From: JBFKQC01 sp041627895
GTDB taxonomy: Bacteria > Pseudomonadota > Alphaproteobacteria > Rhodobacterales > Rhodobacteraceae
Reading direction: 5' to 3'
NCBI GenBank assembly: GCA_041627895.1
Contig: JBFKQC010000083.1
Coordinates: 1-16,366 of the forward strand
Length of the DNA: 16,366 nucleotides
Made by a program: the position numbers and the translations under genes. Positions 1 to 11,447 of the stretch are shown here, one piece after another. Below the pieces are notes generated by a model. The model made no database searches, had not been told where the DNA came from, and saw only the letters and a list, made by a program, of their open reading frames with translations. Numbering within the stretch: position 1 is the first letter of the stretch; every line of letters begins with the position of its first letter.

Positions 1-1
1 C

Positions 2-1036
2 TTCGACGCGCTGCGCTGCCGGCGCTCCTTCGCCTGGCTCGGCGGCGGCGCGGACGGCCGCGCGCTGATGCTGGGCATGGTGCGCGCCGCGGGCGGCGAT
101 CTCGACGAGATCTTCAGCGGCGCGCGGCACGCCCCCGCGGCGCTGTCCGGCGCCGAGCGCGAAACGCACGCCCTGACCGGCGCGCCGCGCGCGGTGCGGC
201 TCGATCTGCCCGACTGGCTGCTGCCGAGGCTTCAGGCCAGCCTCGACGGCGATCTGGACGCGGTGGCCGAAATGATGCGCACCCGCGCGCCGGTCTTCCT
301 GCGGGTCAACCTGCGCAGGACCGACCGCGACCGCGCCGTTGCGGCCCTGGCCGCCGACGGCGTCGCCGCGGCCCCGCATCCGCTGTCGCCCACCGCGCTC
401 GAAGTGCTGCAGGGCGCGCGCCGGGTCGCCGCCTCGCGATCCTACCGCGACGGCCTTATCGAGTTGCAGGACGCCGCCTCGCAGGCGGTCGCCGACGCGC
501 TGCCGCTGGCGCCGGGCGGGCGCGTGCTGGATTACTGCGCCGGCGGCGGCGGCAAGGCGCTGGCCATCGCGGCGCGCGCCGATGTCGAGGTGATCGCGAG
601 CGACGCCGACCCGGCCCGGATGCGCGACCTGCCGGCGCGGGCCGCGCGCGCGGGCGCCGCGATCCGCATGGCCGCACAGGCCGAGTTGGCCGCGCTCGGC
701 CCCTTCGACCTGGTGCTTTGCGACGCGCCGTGCTCGGGCAGCGGTGCCTGGCGGCGCAGCCCCGAGGCCAGGTGGCGCCTGACCCCGGACCGGCTGGCCG
801 CGCTGCTGAAGACGCAGGCGGCGATCCTCGACCGCGCCGCCGCGCTGGTGGCGCCGGGCGGCGTGCTGGCCTATGCGACCTGTTCGCTGCTGGCCGAGGA
901 GAACGCGGGCCAGGTCGCCCGGTTCCTCGACCGGACCCCGGGCTGGTCATGCCGGCGCGACCGGACGCTGACGCCGCTCGACGGCGGCGACGGATTCTAT
1001 TTTGCGCACTTGACCCGCGCGGAAACACAACCTTAA
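2..1036 (+). CDS. RsmB/NOP-family 16S rRNA (cytosine-5) methyltransferase, 5' end outside window
   Basis: The reading frame is already open at base 2, with family-like residues (DALRCRRSFAWLGGG) before the first in-window ATG at 68, so the gene is cut by the left edge rather than starting there. Seen: a SAM-binding motif LDYCAGGGGKALAIAA near bases 526-575, the DAPCSGSG motif IV with its cysteine at 731-733, and ATCSLLAEEN with the second, catalytic cysteine at 881-883. This two-cysteine arrangement is the signature of RNA m5C methyltransferases of the RsmB/NOP/Sun family, which methylate a cytosine in 16S rRNA through a covalent Cys adduct. The exact target base cannot be told from sequence. 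About 345 residues are visible; the family in these bacteria is usually somewhat longer, so perhaps 40-60 N-terminal residues are missing. The stop overlaps a TTAA just before the cckA promoter region; no clear terminator follows. Confidence 0.87.
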   Translation, partial: FDALRCRRSFAWLGGGADGRALMLGMVRAAGGDLDEIFSGARHAPAALSGAERETHALTGAPRAVRLDLPDWLLPRLQASLDGDLDAVAEMMRTRAPVFLRVNLRRTDRDRAVAALAADGVAAAPHPLSPTALEVLQGARRVAASRSYRDGLIELQDAASQAVADALPLAPGGRVLDYCAGGGGKALAIAARADVEVIASDADPARMRDLPARAARAGAAIRMAAQAELAALGPFDLVLCDAPCSGSGAWRRSPEARWRLTPDRLAALLKTQAAILDRAAALVAPGGVLAYATCSLLAEENAGQVARFLDRTPGWSCRRDRTLTPLDGGDGFYFAHLTRAETQP

Positions 1037-1056
1037 GACGAAATGCGCGCCGCGGC

Positions 1057-1071
1057 TTAACCAACGGTTAA
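1057..1071 (+). promoter_or_regulatory. CtrA-type binding site upstream of cckA
   Basis: TTAACCAACGGTTAA fits the alphaproteobacterial CtrA consensus TTAA-N7-TTAA exactly. It is also a perfect inverted repeat (TTAACC-AAC-GGTTAA). It lies in the short gap between the methyltransferase stop and the cckA start, ending 45 bases before the GTG. The family knowledge is that CtrA dimers bind such sites; that CtrA acts here is inferred. Confidence 0.6.
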
Positions 1072-1116
1072 CGATTGACGTGCGACAAGGTTGAAAGACC
1101 TTTGAGGGAGCACCCT

Positions 1117-3408
1117 GTGACCGACGCGACGCAGTCGCCACGGCCGCTGACAAGGCTCGCGCTGGCGACGTCGCCACGCGCGGTGCACATCCTCGCCCCG
1201 GCGGTCGGCTGCCTGGCCCTGGCGTTCTACTTCGACGGGCAGTTCGTGCGCTTTGCCTTTCTCGCGGCGGGGGCCGCGCTTTTCGGGCTGGCGCTGGTGA
1301 TCGTCTGGCTGGTGCGGCGCTACCGGCGCAGCCAGGCCGATATCTGGACCGCCGCCGCCGCGCTCAGCCGGTTCGACGCCGCACCCTGTTTCGGCACCGA
1401 CGAGGACGGGCGCATCCTTTACGCGAACCCCGCGGCACGGCGCCGCTTCGGCGACGGGCATCGGTTCCTGTCGGTCGCGGTCGGCGATCTCTTCGCCGCG
1501 CCGCAGGCGGTGGTCGCCCGGCTGCGCGCCCGTGCAGCGGCCTCCGGCGCCGCGTCCGAGGATGTGGGCGCCACCCGCGGCGCGATGCGCCTTGGCGTGC
1601 ACCGGATCGACGGCGTCGGCTATCACTGGCGGCTCGAGGACCGCCCCGAAGGCGCCGACGCGACAGGCGCGGGCGCCGTGTCGCTGCCGATGATGCGGGT
1701 CAGCAAGGCCAACACGATCCTCGACATGAACGAGGCGATGCAGCGGTTTCTCGGCGGCCGCCCGAAGACGCTGGACCGCGTGCTGCGCCGGCTGCCGATC
1801 CGCCCCGGCCGGATGAACGAGATCGAGACCGCCGCCGGCCCGGTCGAGGCGATCCTCGCGCTTGCCGAGGAACCCGACGGCGCGCGGCAGGTCTTCGTCT
1901 GGCCGGGCGACGGGCCGGATGCCGAGCTGATCCACGCCGATTCGATGCCGGTTCCGGTGATGCAGATCTCGCCCACCGGACGCATCCTGATGGCCAGCCA
2001 GCGCGCGCGCCAGCTTCTCGGCATCGGCGACACGGCGGGGCTGGATTTCGCCCAGGTGGTCGAGGGGCTGGGCCGCCCGGTCAGCGAATGGCTGCTGGAC
2101 ATATCCGAAGACCGCGGCACCGGCCGCACCGAGGTGGTGCGCGCGACGCGCGCGAAACAGGAAATCTACCTGCAGGTCGCGCTCAGCCGGATGGTGCACC
2201 GCGGCGAGGTCTCGATCCTTGCCGTGCTGATCGACGCCACCGAGCTGAAGACGCTCGAGGCGCAGTTCGTGCAAAGCCAGAAGATGCAGGCGATCGGCCA
2301 GCTTGCCGGCGGTGTCGCGCACGACTTCAACAATCTGCTGACCGCGATATCGGGCCATTGCGACCTGCTGCTGCTGCGCCACGAGCCCGGCGATCCCGAT
2401 TACGGCGACCTGGTGCAGATCAACCAGAACGCCAACCGCGCCGCCAGCCTGGTGGGCCAGCTTCTGGCATTTTCGCGCAAGCAGAACATGCAGCCGGAGC
2501 TTCTGGACCTACGCGAGACGCTGGGCGACCTGGCGCACCTGCTGAACCGATTGGTGGGCGAAAAGGTCGACCTGAGCTGGACCCACGACGCCGACCAGCC
2601 GCGGATCCGCGCCGACAAGCGCCAGCTTGAACAAGTGCTGATGAACCTGGTGGTCAACGCCCGCGACGCGATGCCCGAGGGCGGGCGGATCAAGGTGGCG
2701 ACCCGCAGCGTCAGGGTGGCCGACGCGCTGCGCCGCGACCAGGCCGAGGTGCCGCCGGGCGATTACGTCGTCGTCACCGTCGAGGACGAGGGCTGCGGCA
2801 TCCCGCCCGACAAGCTGCACAAGATCTTCGAGCCGTTCTATTCCACCAAGCGGCTCGGCGAGGGCACCGGGCTCGGCCTCAGCATGGCCTACGGCATCGT
2901 CAAGCAGACCGGCGGCTTCATCTTCGCCGACAGCGTCGTGGGGCGGGGCACCTCGTTCACGATGTATTTCCCGGCCCATCGCGGCACGACGCCGGTGCTG
3001 GCCGAACCCGCCCGCAAGCCGGTGCGCAGGACCATCGCGCAGGACGGCGGCGTGGTGCTGCTGGTCGAGGACGAGGCCCCGGTCCGCGCCTTCGCCAGCC
3101 GCGCGCTGCGGCTGAGGGGCTACACGGTGATCGAGGCCGAGAATGCCGAAGAGGCGCTGGACAAGCTCGACGACGAAGAACTGAAGGTCGACATCTTCGT
3201 CACCGACGTGGTGATGCCCGGCCTCGACGGGCCGAGCTGGGTCGCCCGGGCGCTGAAGCAGCGCCCCGGCGTCAAGGTGATCTTCGTCTCGGGCTATGCC
3301 GAGGACAGCCTGCGCCACAACCGGGCGAAGATCCCGAACTCGGTGTTCCTGCCGAAACCGTTCTCGCTGAACCAGCTGACCGAAACCGTGCAGTCCCAGC
3401 TGAACTGA
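1117..3408 (+). CDS. cckA: CckA hybrid histidine kinase/phosphatase of the CtrA phosphorelay
   Basis: A 763-residue hybrid kinase. From the N-terminus: two predicted membrane helices (about 23-39 and 43-66), a PAS domain from about 86, further PAS-like sequence including one near 273-330, a HisKA domain with the H-box GGVAHDFNN (phosphorylated His402), a HATPase domain (N-box N510-D517, G1 DEGCGIP 557-563, G2 GTGLGL 583-588) and a C-terminal receiver (acidic pair D652/E653, phosphoacceptor Asp697 in TDVVMPG, Lys747). This order is that of CckA, which passes phosphate through its own receiver to ChpT and on to CtrA/CpdR; in Rhodobacterales the pathway controls motility and gene transfer agents. 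I chose the GTG at 1117 because a strong GAGGGAG ribosome site (1104-1110) sits 6 bases upstream; an in-frame TTG at 1075 would overlap the promoter region. A CtrA-type box lies just upstream. The receiver ends at the stop, without extension. Confidence 0.94.
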   Translation: MTDATQSPRPLTRLALATSPRAVHILAPAVGCLALAFYFDGQFVRFAFLAAGAALFGLALVIVWLVRRYRRSQADIWTAAAALSRFDAAPCFGTDEDGRILYANPAARRRFGDGHRFLSVAVGDLFAAPQAVVARLRARAAASGAASEDVGATRGAMRLGVHRIDGVGYHWRLEDRPEGADATGAGAVSLPMMRVSKANTILDMNEAMQRFLGGRPKTLDRVLRRLPIRPGRMNEIETAAGPVEAILALAEEPDGARQVFVWPGDGPDAELIHADSMPVPVMQISPTGRILMASQRARQLLGIGDTAGLDFAQVVEGLGRPVSEWLLDISEDRGTGRTEVVRATRAKQEIYLQVALSRMVHRGEVSILAVLIDATELKTLEAQFVQSQKMQAIGQLAGGVAHDFNNLLTAISGHCDLLLLRHEPGDPDYGDLVQINQNANRAASLVGQLLAFSRKQNMQPELLDLRETLGDLAHLLNRLVGEKVDLSWTHDADQPRIRADKRQLEQVLMNLVVNARDAMPEGGRIKVATRSVRVADALRRDQAEVPPGDYVVVTVEDEGCGIPPDKLHKIFEPFYSTKRLGEGTGLGLSMAYGIVKQTGGFIFADSVVGRGTSFTMYFPAHRGTTPVLAEPARKPVRRTIAQDGGVVLLVEDEAPVRAFASRALRLRGYTVIEAENAEEALDKLDDEELKVDIFVTDVVMPGLDGPSWVARALKQRPGVKVIFVSGYAEDSLRHNRAKIPNSVFLPKPFSLNQLTETVQSQLN

Positions 3409-3435
3409 GGCCCCGCGCCAGCCGCCCGGCACGCG

Positions 3436-3455
3436 CCCGCAAGCGGCGGGATTTT
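3436..3455 (+). terminator. Possible cckA terminator hairpin
   Basis: CCCGC-AAGCG-GCGGG forms a 5-bp GC stem followed directly by ATTTT, 27 bases after the cckA stop. The stem is short, but it is one of the few places in the window where a stem is followed by a T run. Confidence 0.4.
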
Positions 3456-3567
3456 CCCTGCAATCCCGGCTGGTTGCGCGCCGGTCCGAAAATTTCCGCG
3501 ATCCCGCGCCGCGCATAAACCTCTCCTTAACCTTCGCACCGCAGTCTCGGGTCACGAAAATTATGTG

Positions 3568-3596
3568 TTGAAATGTACGCAATTTGTTCTCATAAC
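3568..3596 (+). promoter_or_regulatory. recA promoter (-35 TTGAAA, -10 CATAAC)
   Basis: TTGAAA at 3568-3573 and CATAAC at 3591-3596 are separated by exactly 17 bases, in a locally AT-rich stretch unlike its surroundings. Transcription would start near 3603, placing the SOS box over the start site, as expected of a LexA-repressed promoter. Confidence 0.6.
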
Positions 3597-3604
3597 GGCT
3601 CGGA

Positions 3605-3619
3605 GAACAAGAGGCGAAC
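3605..3619 (+). promoter_or_regulatory. LexA (SOS) box of recA, GAAC-N7-GAAC
   Basis: GAACAAGAGGCGAAC is a direct repeat GAAC-N7-GAAC, the reverse complement of the GTTC-N7-GTTC SOS box known from Rhodobacter and other alphaproteobacteria. It sits 9 bases after the -10 and 51 bases before the recA start. An additional GTTC at 3586-3589 lies inside the promoter spacer. Confidence 0.8.
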
Positions 3620-3670
3620 ATGAGCAGTGATTGCCGCCGTGCAAGCGCTGTGGAATAAGAGGGCAACGAC

Positions 3671-4747
<1,077 letters not shown>

Positions 4748-4784
4748 CGCCACGGGGTCAGGGGATGCCCCGGCAAATCCCCGG

Positions 4785-4802
4785 CGCCCCCGACGGGGGG
4801 CG
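4785..4802 (+). terminator. GC hairpin after recA
   Basis: CGCCCCC-GACG-GGGGGCG is a perfect 7-bp all-GC stem with a four-base loop, 38 bases after the recA stop. No T run follows, so termination would rely on the stem or on Rho; the call is tentative. Confidence 0.45.
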
Positions 4803-4814
4803 GACAATACCCGG

Positions 4815-4858
4815 GAAGGGGTGCGGCGACGGCTGCGCCCCTTCTCGTCGAGGGGCGC
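4815..4858 (+). other. Two mutually exclusive hairpins downstream of recA
   Basis: The segment 4835-4844 can pair with 4815-4824 (10 bp, one U-G wobble, 10-base loop), or its first eight bases (4835-4842) can pair perfectly with 4851-4858 (8 bp, 8-base loop). The two structures cannot form together. No T run follows either. They lie in the recA 3' region and upstream of the best alaS promoter candidate. Confidence 0.5.
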
Positions 4859-4903
4859 AGAATTCTTGGAAGAATTTTGTGCAAGAATTTCCCGAAATTC
4901 TTG
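4859..4903. repeat. Cluster of AAGAATT inverted repeats upstream of alaS
   Basis: This 45-base AT-rich island in GC-rich surroundings carries four copies of AAGAATT/AATTCTT, starting at 4861, 4870, 4883 and 4896. They make two inverted repeats: AATTCTT-GG-AAGAATT (4861-4876) and a perfect 10-bp-arm palindrome CAAGAATTTC-CC-GAAATTCTTG (4882-4903). It could be a protein-binding site or an UP-like element for alaS. No protein-coding reading of this stretch is convincing. Confidence 0.7.
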
Positions 4904-4927
4904 TCGCCCGCGCCGCCCCGGCGGCTG

Positions 4928-4956
4928 TGGACACCCTCCCGCGGCGCGGCTAAATG
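4928..4956 (+). promoter_or_regulatory. Candidate alaS promoter
   Basis: TGGACA (4928-4933, five of six matches to TTGACA) is followed after 17 bases by TAAATG (4951-4956), a weak -10. This would give a leader of about 30 bases before the alaS ATG at 4994. The -10 is poor, so confidence is low. Confidence 0.35.
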
Positions 4957-4993
4957 AAGCGCTAGCCCCTAGCAGCCCGGACGACCTGCCGCC

Positions 4994-7666
<2,673 letters not shown>

Positions 7667-7668
7667 CG

Positions 7669-7953
7669 ATGGGAGCGTTCTGGATCGCCCACGTGACGGT
7701 CAAAGACGAGGCCGCCTATGGCGAATACGCACGCCGGGCAACCGGCGCGATCGAGGCGCATGGCGGCGTCTTCCTGGCCCGGGGCGGGCGCTACGTGCAG
7801 CTTGAAGGCACCGACCGGCCGCGCAACGTGGTGGCGCGGTTCCCCAGCCTCGAGGCGGCGGTGGCGTGCTACAATTCCGAGGCCTACAGGGAGGCGCTGA
7901 GCTTTGCCAGGGGCGCGGCCGAGCGCGACCTCGTGGTGATCGAGGAAATCTGA
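7669..7953 (+). CDS. DUF1330 family small protein
   Basis: A 94-residue protein with the DUF1330 pattern: a ferredoxin-like dimeric alpha/beta-barrel fold opening with FWIAHVTVKDEAAYGEYARRA, then GGVFLARGGRYVQLEG and RNVVARFPSLEAAVACYNSEAYREAL, ending VVIEEI. The family is common in proteobacteria; no reaction is established, and the fold resembles that of dimeric stress-response and monooxygenase-like proteins. The ATG at 7669 has a strong GGAGGA (7658-7663) lying inside the last codons of alaS, and the start is 3 bases after the alaS stop. It is therefore translated from the alaS transcript. There is no signal peptide or membrane segment. Why it accompanies alaS is unknown. Confidence 0.87.
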   Translation: MGAFWIAHVTVKDEAAYGEYARRATGAIEAHGGVFLARGGRYVQLEGTDRPRNVVARFPSLEAAVACYNSEAYREALSFARGAAERDLVVIEEI

Positions 7954-7979
7954 CCGGCCGGCGCCACCCGCCCGGCCGG
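7954..7979. terminator. Symmetrical GC hairpin between convergent DUF1330 and typA genes
   Basis: CCGGCCGG (7954-7961) and CCGGCCGG (7972-7979) pair as an 8-bp stem with a 10-base loop, immediately after the DUF1330 stop and 42 bases before the end of typA on the other strand. It would fold from either strand. No T run is present. Confidence 0.4.
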
Positions 7980-8020
7980 CATCGCCGGGCCGGTGTTCCG
8001 CGCGCCGCTTCGGCCCGGGC

Positions 8021-9841
<1,821 letters not shown>

Positions 9842-9842
9842 T

Positions 9843-9888
9843 CCGGGGGCCTCTGTTCGGTTCGCGCGGGGCTTATCGTGGCCCCCGG
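9843..9888 (-). promoter_or_regulatory. Leader hairpin covering the typA translation start
   Basis: On the minus strand, CCGGGGGCC (9888-9880) and GGCCCCCGG (9851-9843) form a perfect 9-bp all-GC stem with a 28-base loop. The 3' arm includes the last two bases of the AGAGG ribosome site and ends one base before the ATG. If transcription begins upstream of 9888, this would hinder initiation. Confidence 0.5.
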
Positions 9889-9923
9889 CCAAAGGCCAGA
9901 GCCAAAGGGCCCGCGGCGGCAAA

Positions 9924-9956
9924 TGTTTCGCATGCGAAACAATGGACCGTACGGTC
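9924..9956. promoter_or_regulatory. Twin perfect palindromes upstream of typA
   Basis: TGTTTCGCATGCGAAACA (9924-9941) is a perfect 18-bp palindrome, and GACCGTACGGTC (9945-9956) is a perfect 12-bp palindrome. Their centres are 18 bp apart. They lie 83-115 bases upstream of the typA start, between typA and the end of icd. The second resembles TetR-family operators in form; neither regulator is identified. No convincing -10/-35 pair for typA could be picked out around them. Confidence 0.6.
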
Positions 9957-9993
9957 AAAGATTTACGTTTATTGCCAACAGGTTAACCGGCGT

Positions 9994-10023
9994 CGCCCGC
10001 CCGGGGCAAGCCGGCGGCGGGCG
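9994..10023 (-). terminator. Possible icd terminator hairpin
   Basis: CGCCCGCC (minus strand, 10023-10016) pairs with GGCGGGCG (10001-9994) as an 8-bp stem with a 14-base loop, beginning 3 bases after the icd stop. No T run follows directly. Confidence 0.4.
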
Positions 10024-10026
10024 CGG

Positions 10027-11241
10027 TCAGCCGGCAAGTGCCGCGTTCAGGTTCTCGTCGATCTTTTCCAGAAATCCCATCGTGGTCAGCCAGCTCTGGT
10101 CGGGGCCGACCAGAAGCGCGAGATCCTTGGTCATGTAGCCGGCCTCGACCGTTTCCACGATCACCCGCTCCAGCGTCTCGGCGAAGTTTTGCAACGCCGT
10201 GTTGCCGTCGAGCTTGGCGCGGTGCTTCAACGCGCCGGTCCAGGCGTAGATCGAGGCGATCGAATTGGTCGAGGTCGCCTTGCCCTCCTGGTGCTGGCGG
10301 TAATGCCGGGTGACGGTGCCGTGCGCGGCCTCTGACTCGACGATCTTGCCGTCGGGCGTCATCAGAACGCTGGTCATCAGCCCGAGCGAGCCGAAGCCCT
10401 GCGCCACGGTGTCGGACTGCACGTCGCCGTCATAGTTCTTGCAGGCCCAGACATAGCCGCCGGACCATTTCAGCGACGAGGCGACCATGTCGTCGATCAG
10501 GCGATGCTCGTACCAGATTTCCCGTTCCTCGAATTGCGGCTTGAACTCGGTCTCGTAGACCTCGGCGAAGATGTCCTTGAAGCGGCCGTCATAGGCCTTG
10601 AGGATCGTGTTCTTGGTGGACAGGTAAAGCGGCCAGCCGAGGTTCAGCGCGTAGTTGAACGAGGCGCGGGCGAAGTCGTAGATCGAGGCATCGAGGTTGT
10701 ACATCGCCATCGTGACGCCGGCGCCGGGGGCGTCGAACACCTCGCGCTCGATCACCTTGCCGTCGGCGCCCTCGAATTTCAGCGTCAGCCTGCCCGCGCC
10801 GGGAAAGGCGAAATCGGTGGCGCGGTACTGGTCGCCATAGGCGTGGCGCCCGACGACGATGGGCTGGGTCCAGCCGGGCACCAGGCGGGGGACGTTCCGA
10901 CAGATGATCGGCGCGCGGAAAATCACGCCGCCGAGGATGTTGCGGATCGTGCCGTTGGGCGAGCGGTACATGCGTTTCAGCCCGAATTCCTCGACTCTCG
11001 CCTCGTCGGGAGTGATCGTGGCGCATTTGACGGCGACGCCGACCTCGCGGGTCTTCTCGGCGGCGTCTATCGTCACCTGGTCGTCGGTGCGGTCGCGTTC
11101 CTCGATGCCGAGGTCGTAATACAGCAGGTCGATATCCAGATAGGGCAGGATCAGCTTTTCCTTGATGAAGGCCCACATGATGCGGGTCATCTCGTCGCCG
11201 TCCATCTCGACGATGGGGTTCGCCACCTTGATCCTCGACAT
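10027..11241 (-). CDS. icd: NADP-dependent isocitrate dehydrogenase, homodimeric eukaryote-like type
   Basis: A 404-residue enzyme that oxidatively decarboxylates isocitrate to 2-oxoglutarate in the TCA cycle, producing NADPH. It closely resembles the human IDH1 type: YRSPNGTIRN with Ser94 and Arg100, Arg109, GRHAYGDQYRATDF with Arg132 and Tyr139 (same numbers as in human IDH1), STKNTILK with catalytic Lys210, and metal-binding aspartates in NYDGDVQSD (Asp273, Asp277). HGTVTRHYR with Arg312-His313 is the NADP 2'-phosphate-binding signature, so NADP rather than NAD is expected. The ATG at 11241-11239 follows GGAGGA with short spacing and gives the family N-terminus MSRIKVANPIVEMDGDEMTR; a longer upstream frame exists but has no family match. 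Transcribed divergently from a second, unrelated-looking isocitrate dehydrogenase gene, with a 206-base shared promoter region. Confidence 0.98.
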   Translation of the reverse strand: MSRIKVANPIVEMDGDEMTRIMWAFIKEKLILPYLDIDLLYYDLGIEERDRTDDQVTIDAAEKTREVGVAVKCATITPDEARVEEFGLKRMYRSPNGTIRNILGGVIFRAPIICRNVPRLVPGWTQPIVVGRHAYGDQYRATDFAFPGAGRLTLKFEGADGKVIEREVFDAPGAGVTMAMYNLDASIYDFARASFNYALNLGWPLYLSTKNTILKAYDGRFKDIFAEVYETEFKPQFEEREIWYEHRLIDDMVASSLKWSGGYVWACKNYDGDVQSDTVAQGFGSLGLMTSVLMTPDGKIVESEAAHGTVTRHYRQHQEGKATSTNSIASIYAWTGALKHRAKLDGNTALQNFAETLERVIVETVEAGYMTKDLALLVGPDQSWLTTMGFLEKIDENLNAALAG

Positions 11242-11322
11242 GTGTCCTCCGGTCCTGGCCTGCGGTACGCCCGCCGGCCGCCGCGGCGCCGTGCCACGGG
11301 GATATCGGCGGATTCCGGGCAC

Positions 11323-11354
11323 TGTATACCGTCGTATGCATTGACTTGGCAATG
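11323..11354. promoter_or_regulatory. Shared promoter/operator region between the two isocitrate dehydrogenase genes
   Basis: Minus strand: TTGCCA (11352-11347), 18 bases, TATACA (11328-11323) is a plausible icd promoter. Plus strand: TTGACT (11341-11346) is a possible -35 for the monomeric enzyme, with only a poor -10 downstream. Two inverted repeats overlap these: TGTATAC-CGTC-GTATGCA (11323-11340, six of seven pairs) and CATTG-N6-CAATG (11339-11354). The rest of the 206-base gap is GC-rich and shows no further signal. Confidence 0.45.
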
Positions 11355-11447
11355 TCGCTTCGTTACCCGGTGGGGCGAACCGGCGACGGGGCGCGGGCGC
11401 CCCCGTGCGCGGCCGCCCGGCAGGCATCCGGCAGGAGAGGACGACAG

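Noticed and set aside
1057..2382. A 441-residue minus-strand open frame opposite cckA
   Set aside because: Composition is typical of antisense frames in GC-rich DNA and it contradicts the clear PAS and kinase coding on the plus strand.
4815..4903. T-box or amino-acid-responsive riboswitch controlling alaS
   Set aside because: No T-box motif, specifier stem or T run is visible, and the best promoter candidate for alaS is downstream of these structures.
9842..9958. N-terminal extension of TypA by 39 residues from an upstream start
   Set aside because: The extension has no family similarity and would run through the palindromes and hairpin; the ATG at 9841 gives the conserved N-terminus and a ribosome site.
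9972..9986. A second CtrA box upstream of typA (TTGC-N7-TTAA)
   Set aside because: Only one half matches TTAA, and the site lies far from the typA start next to the icd terminator; too weak to call.
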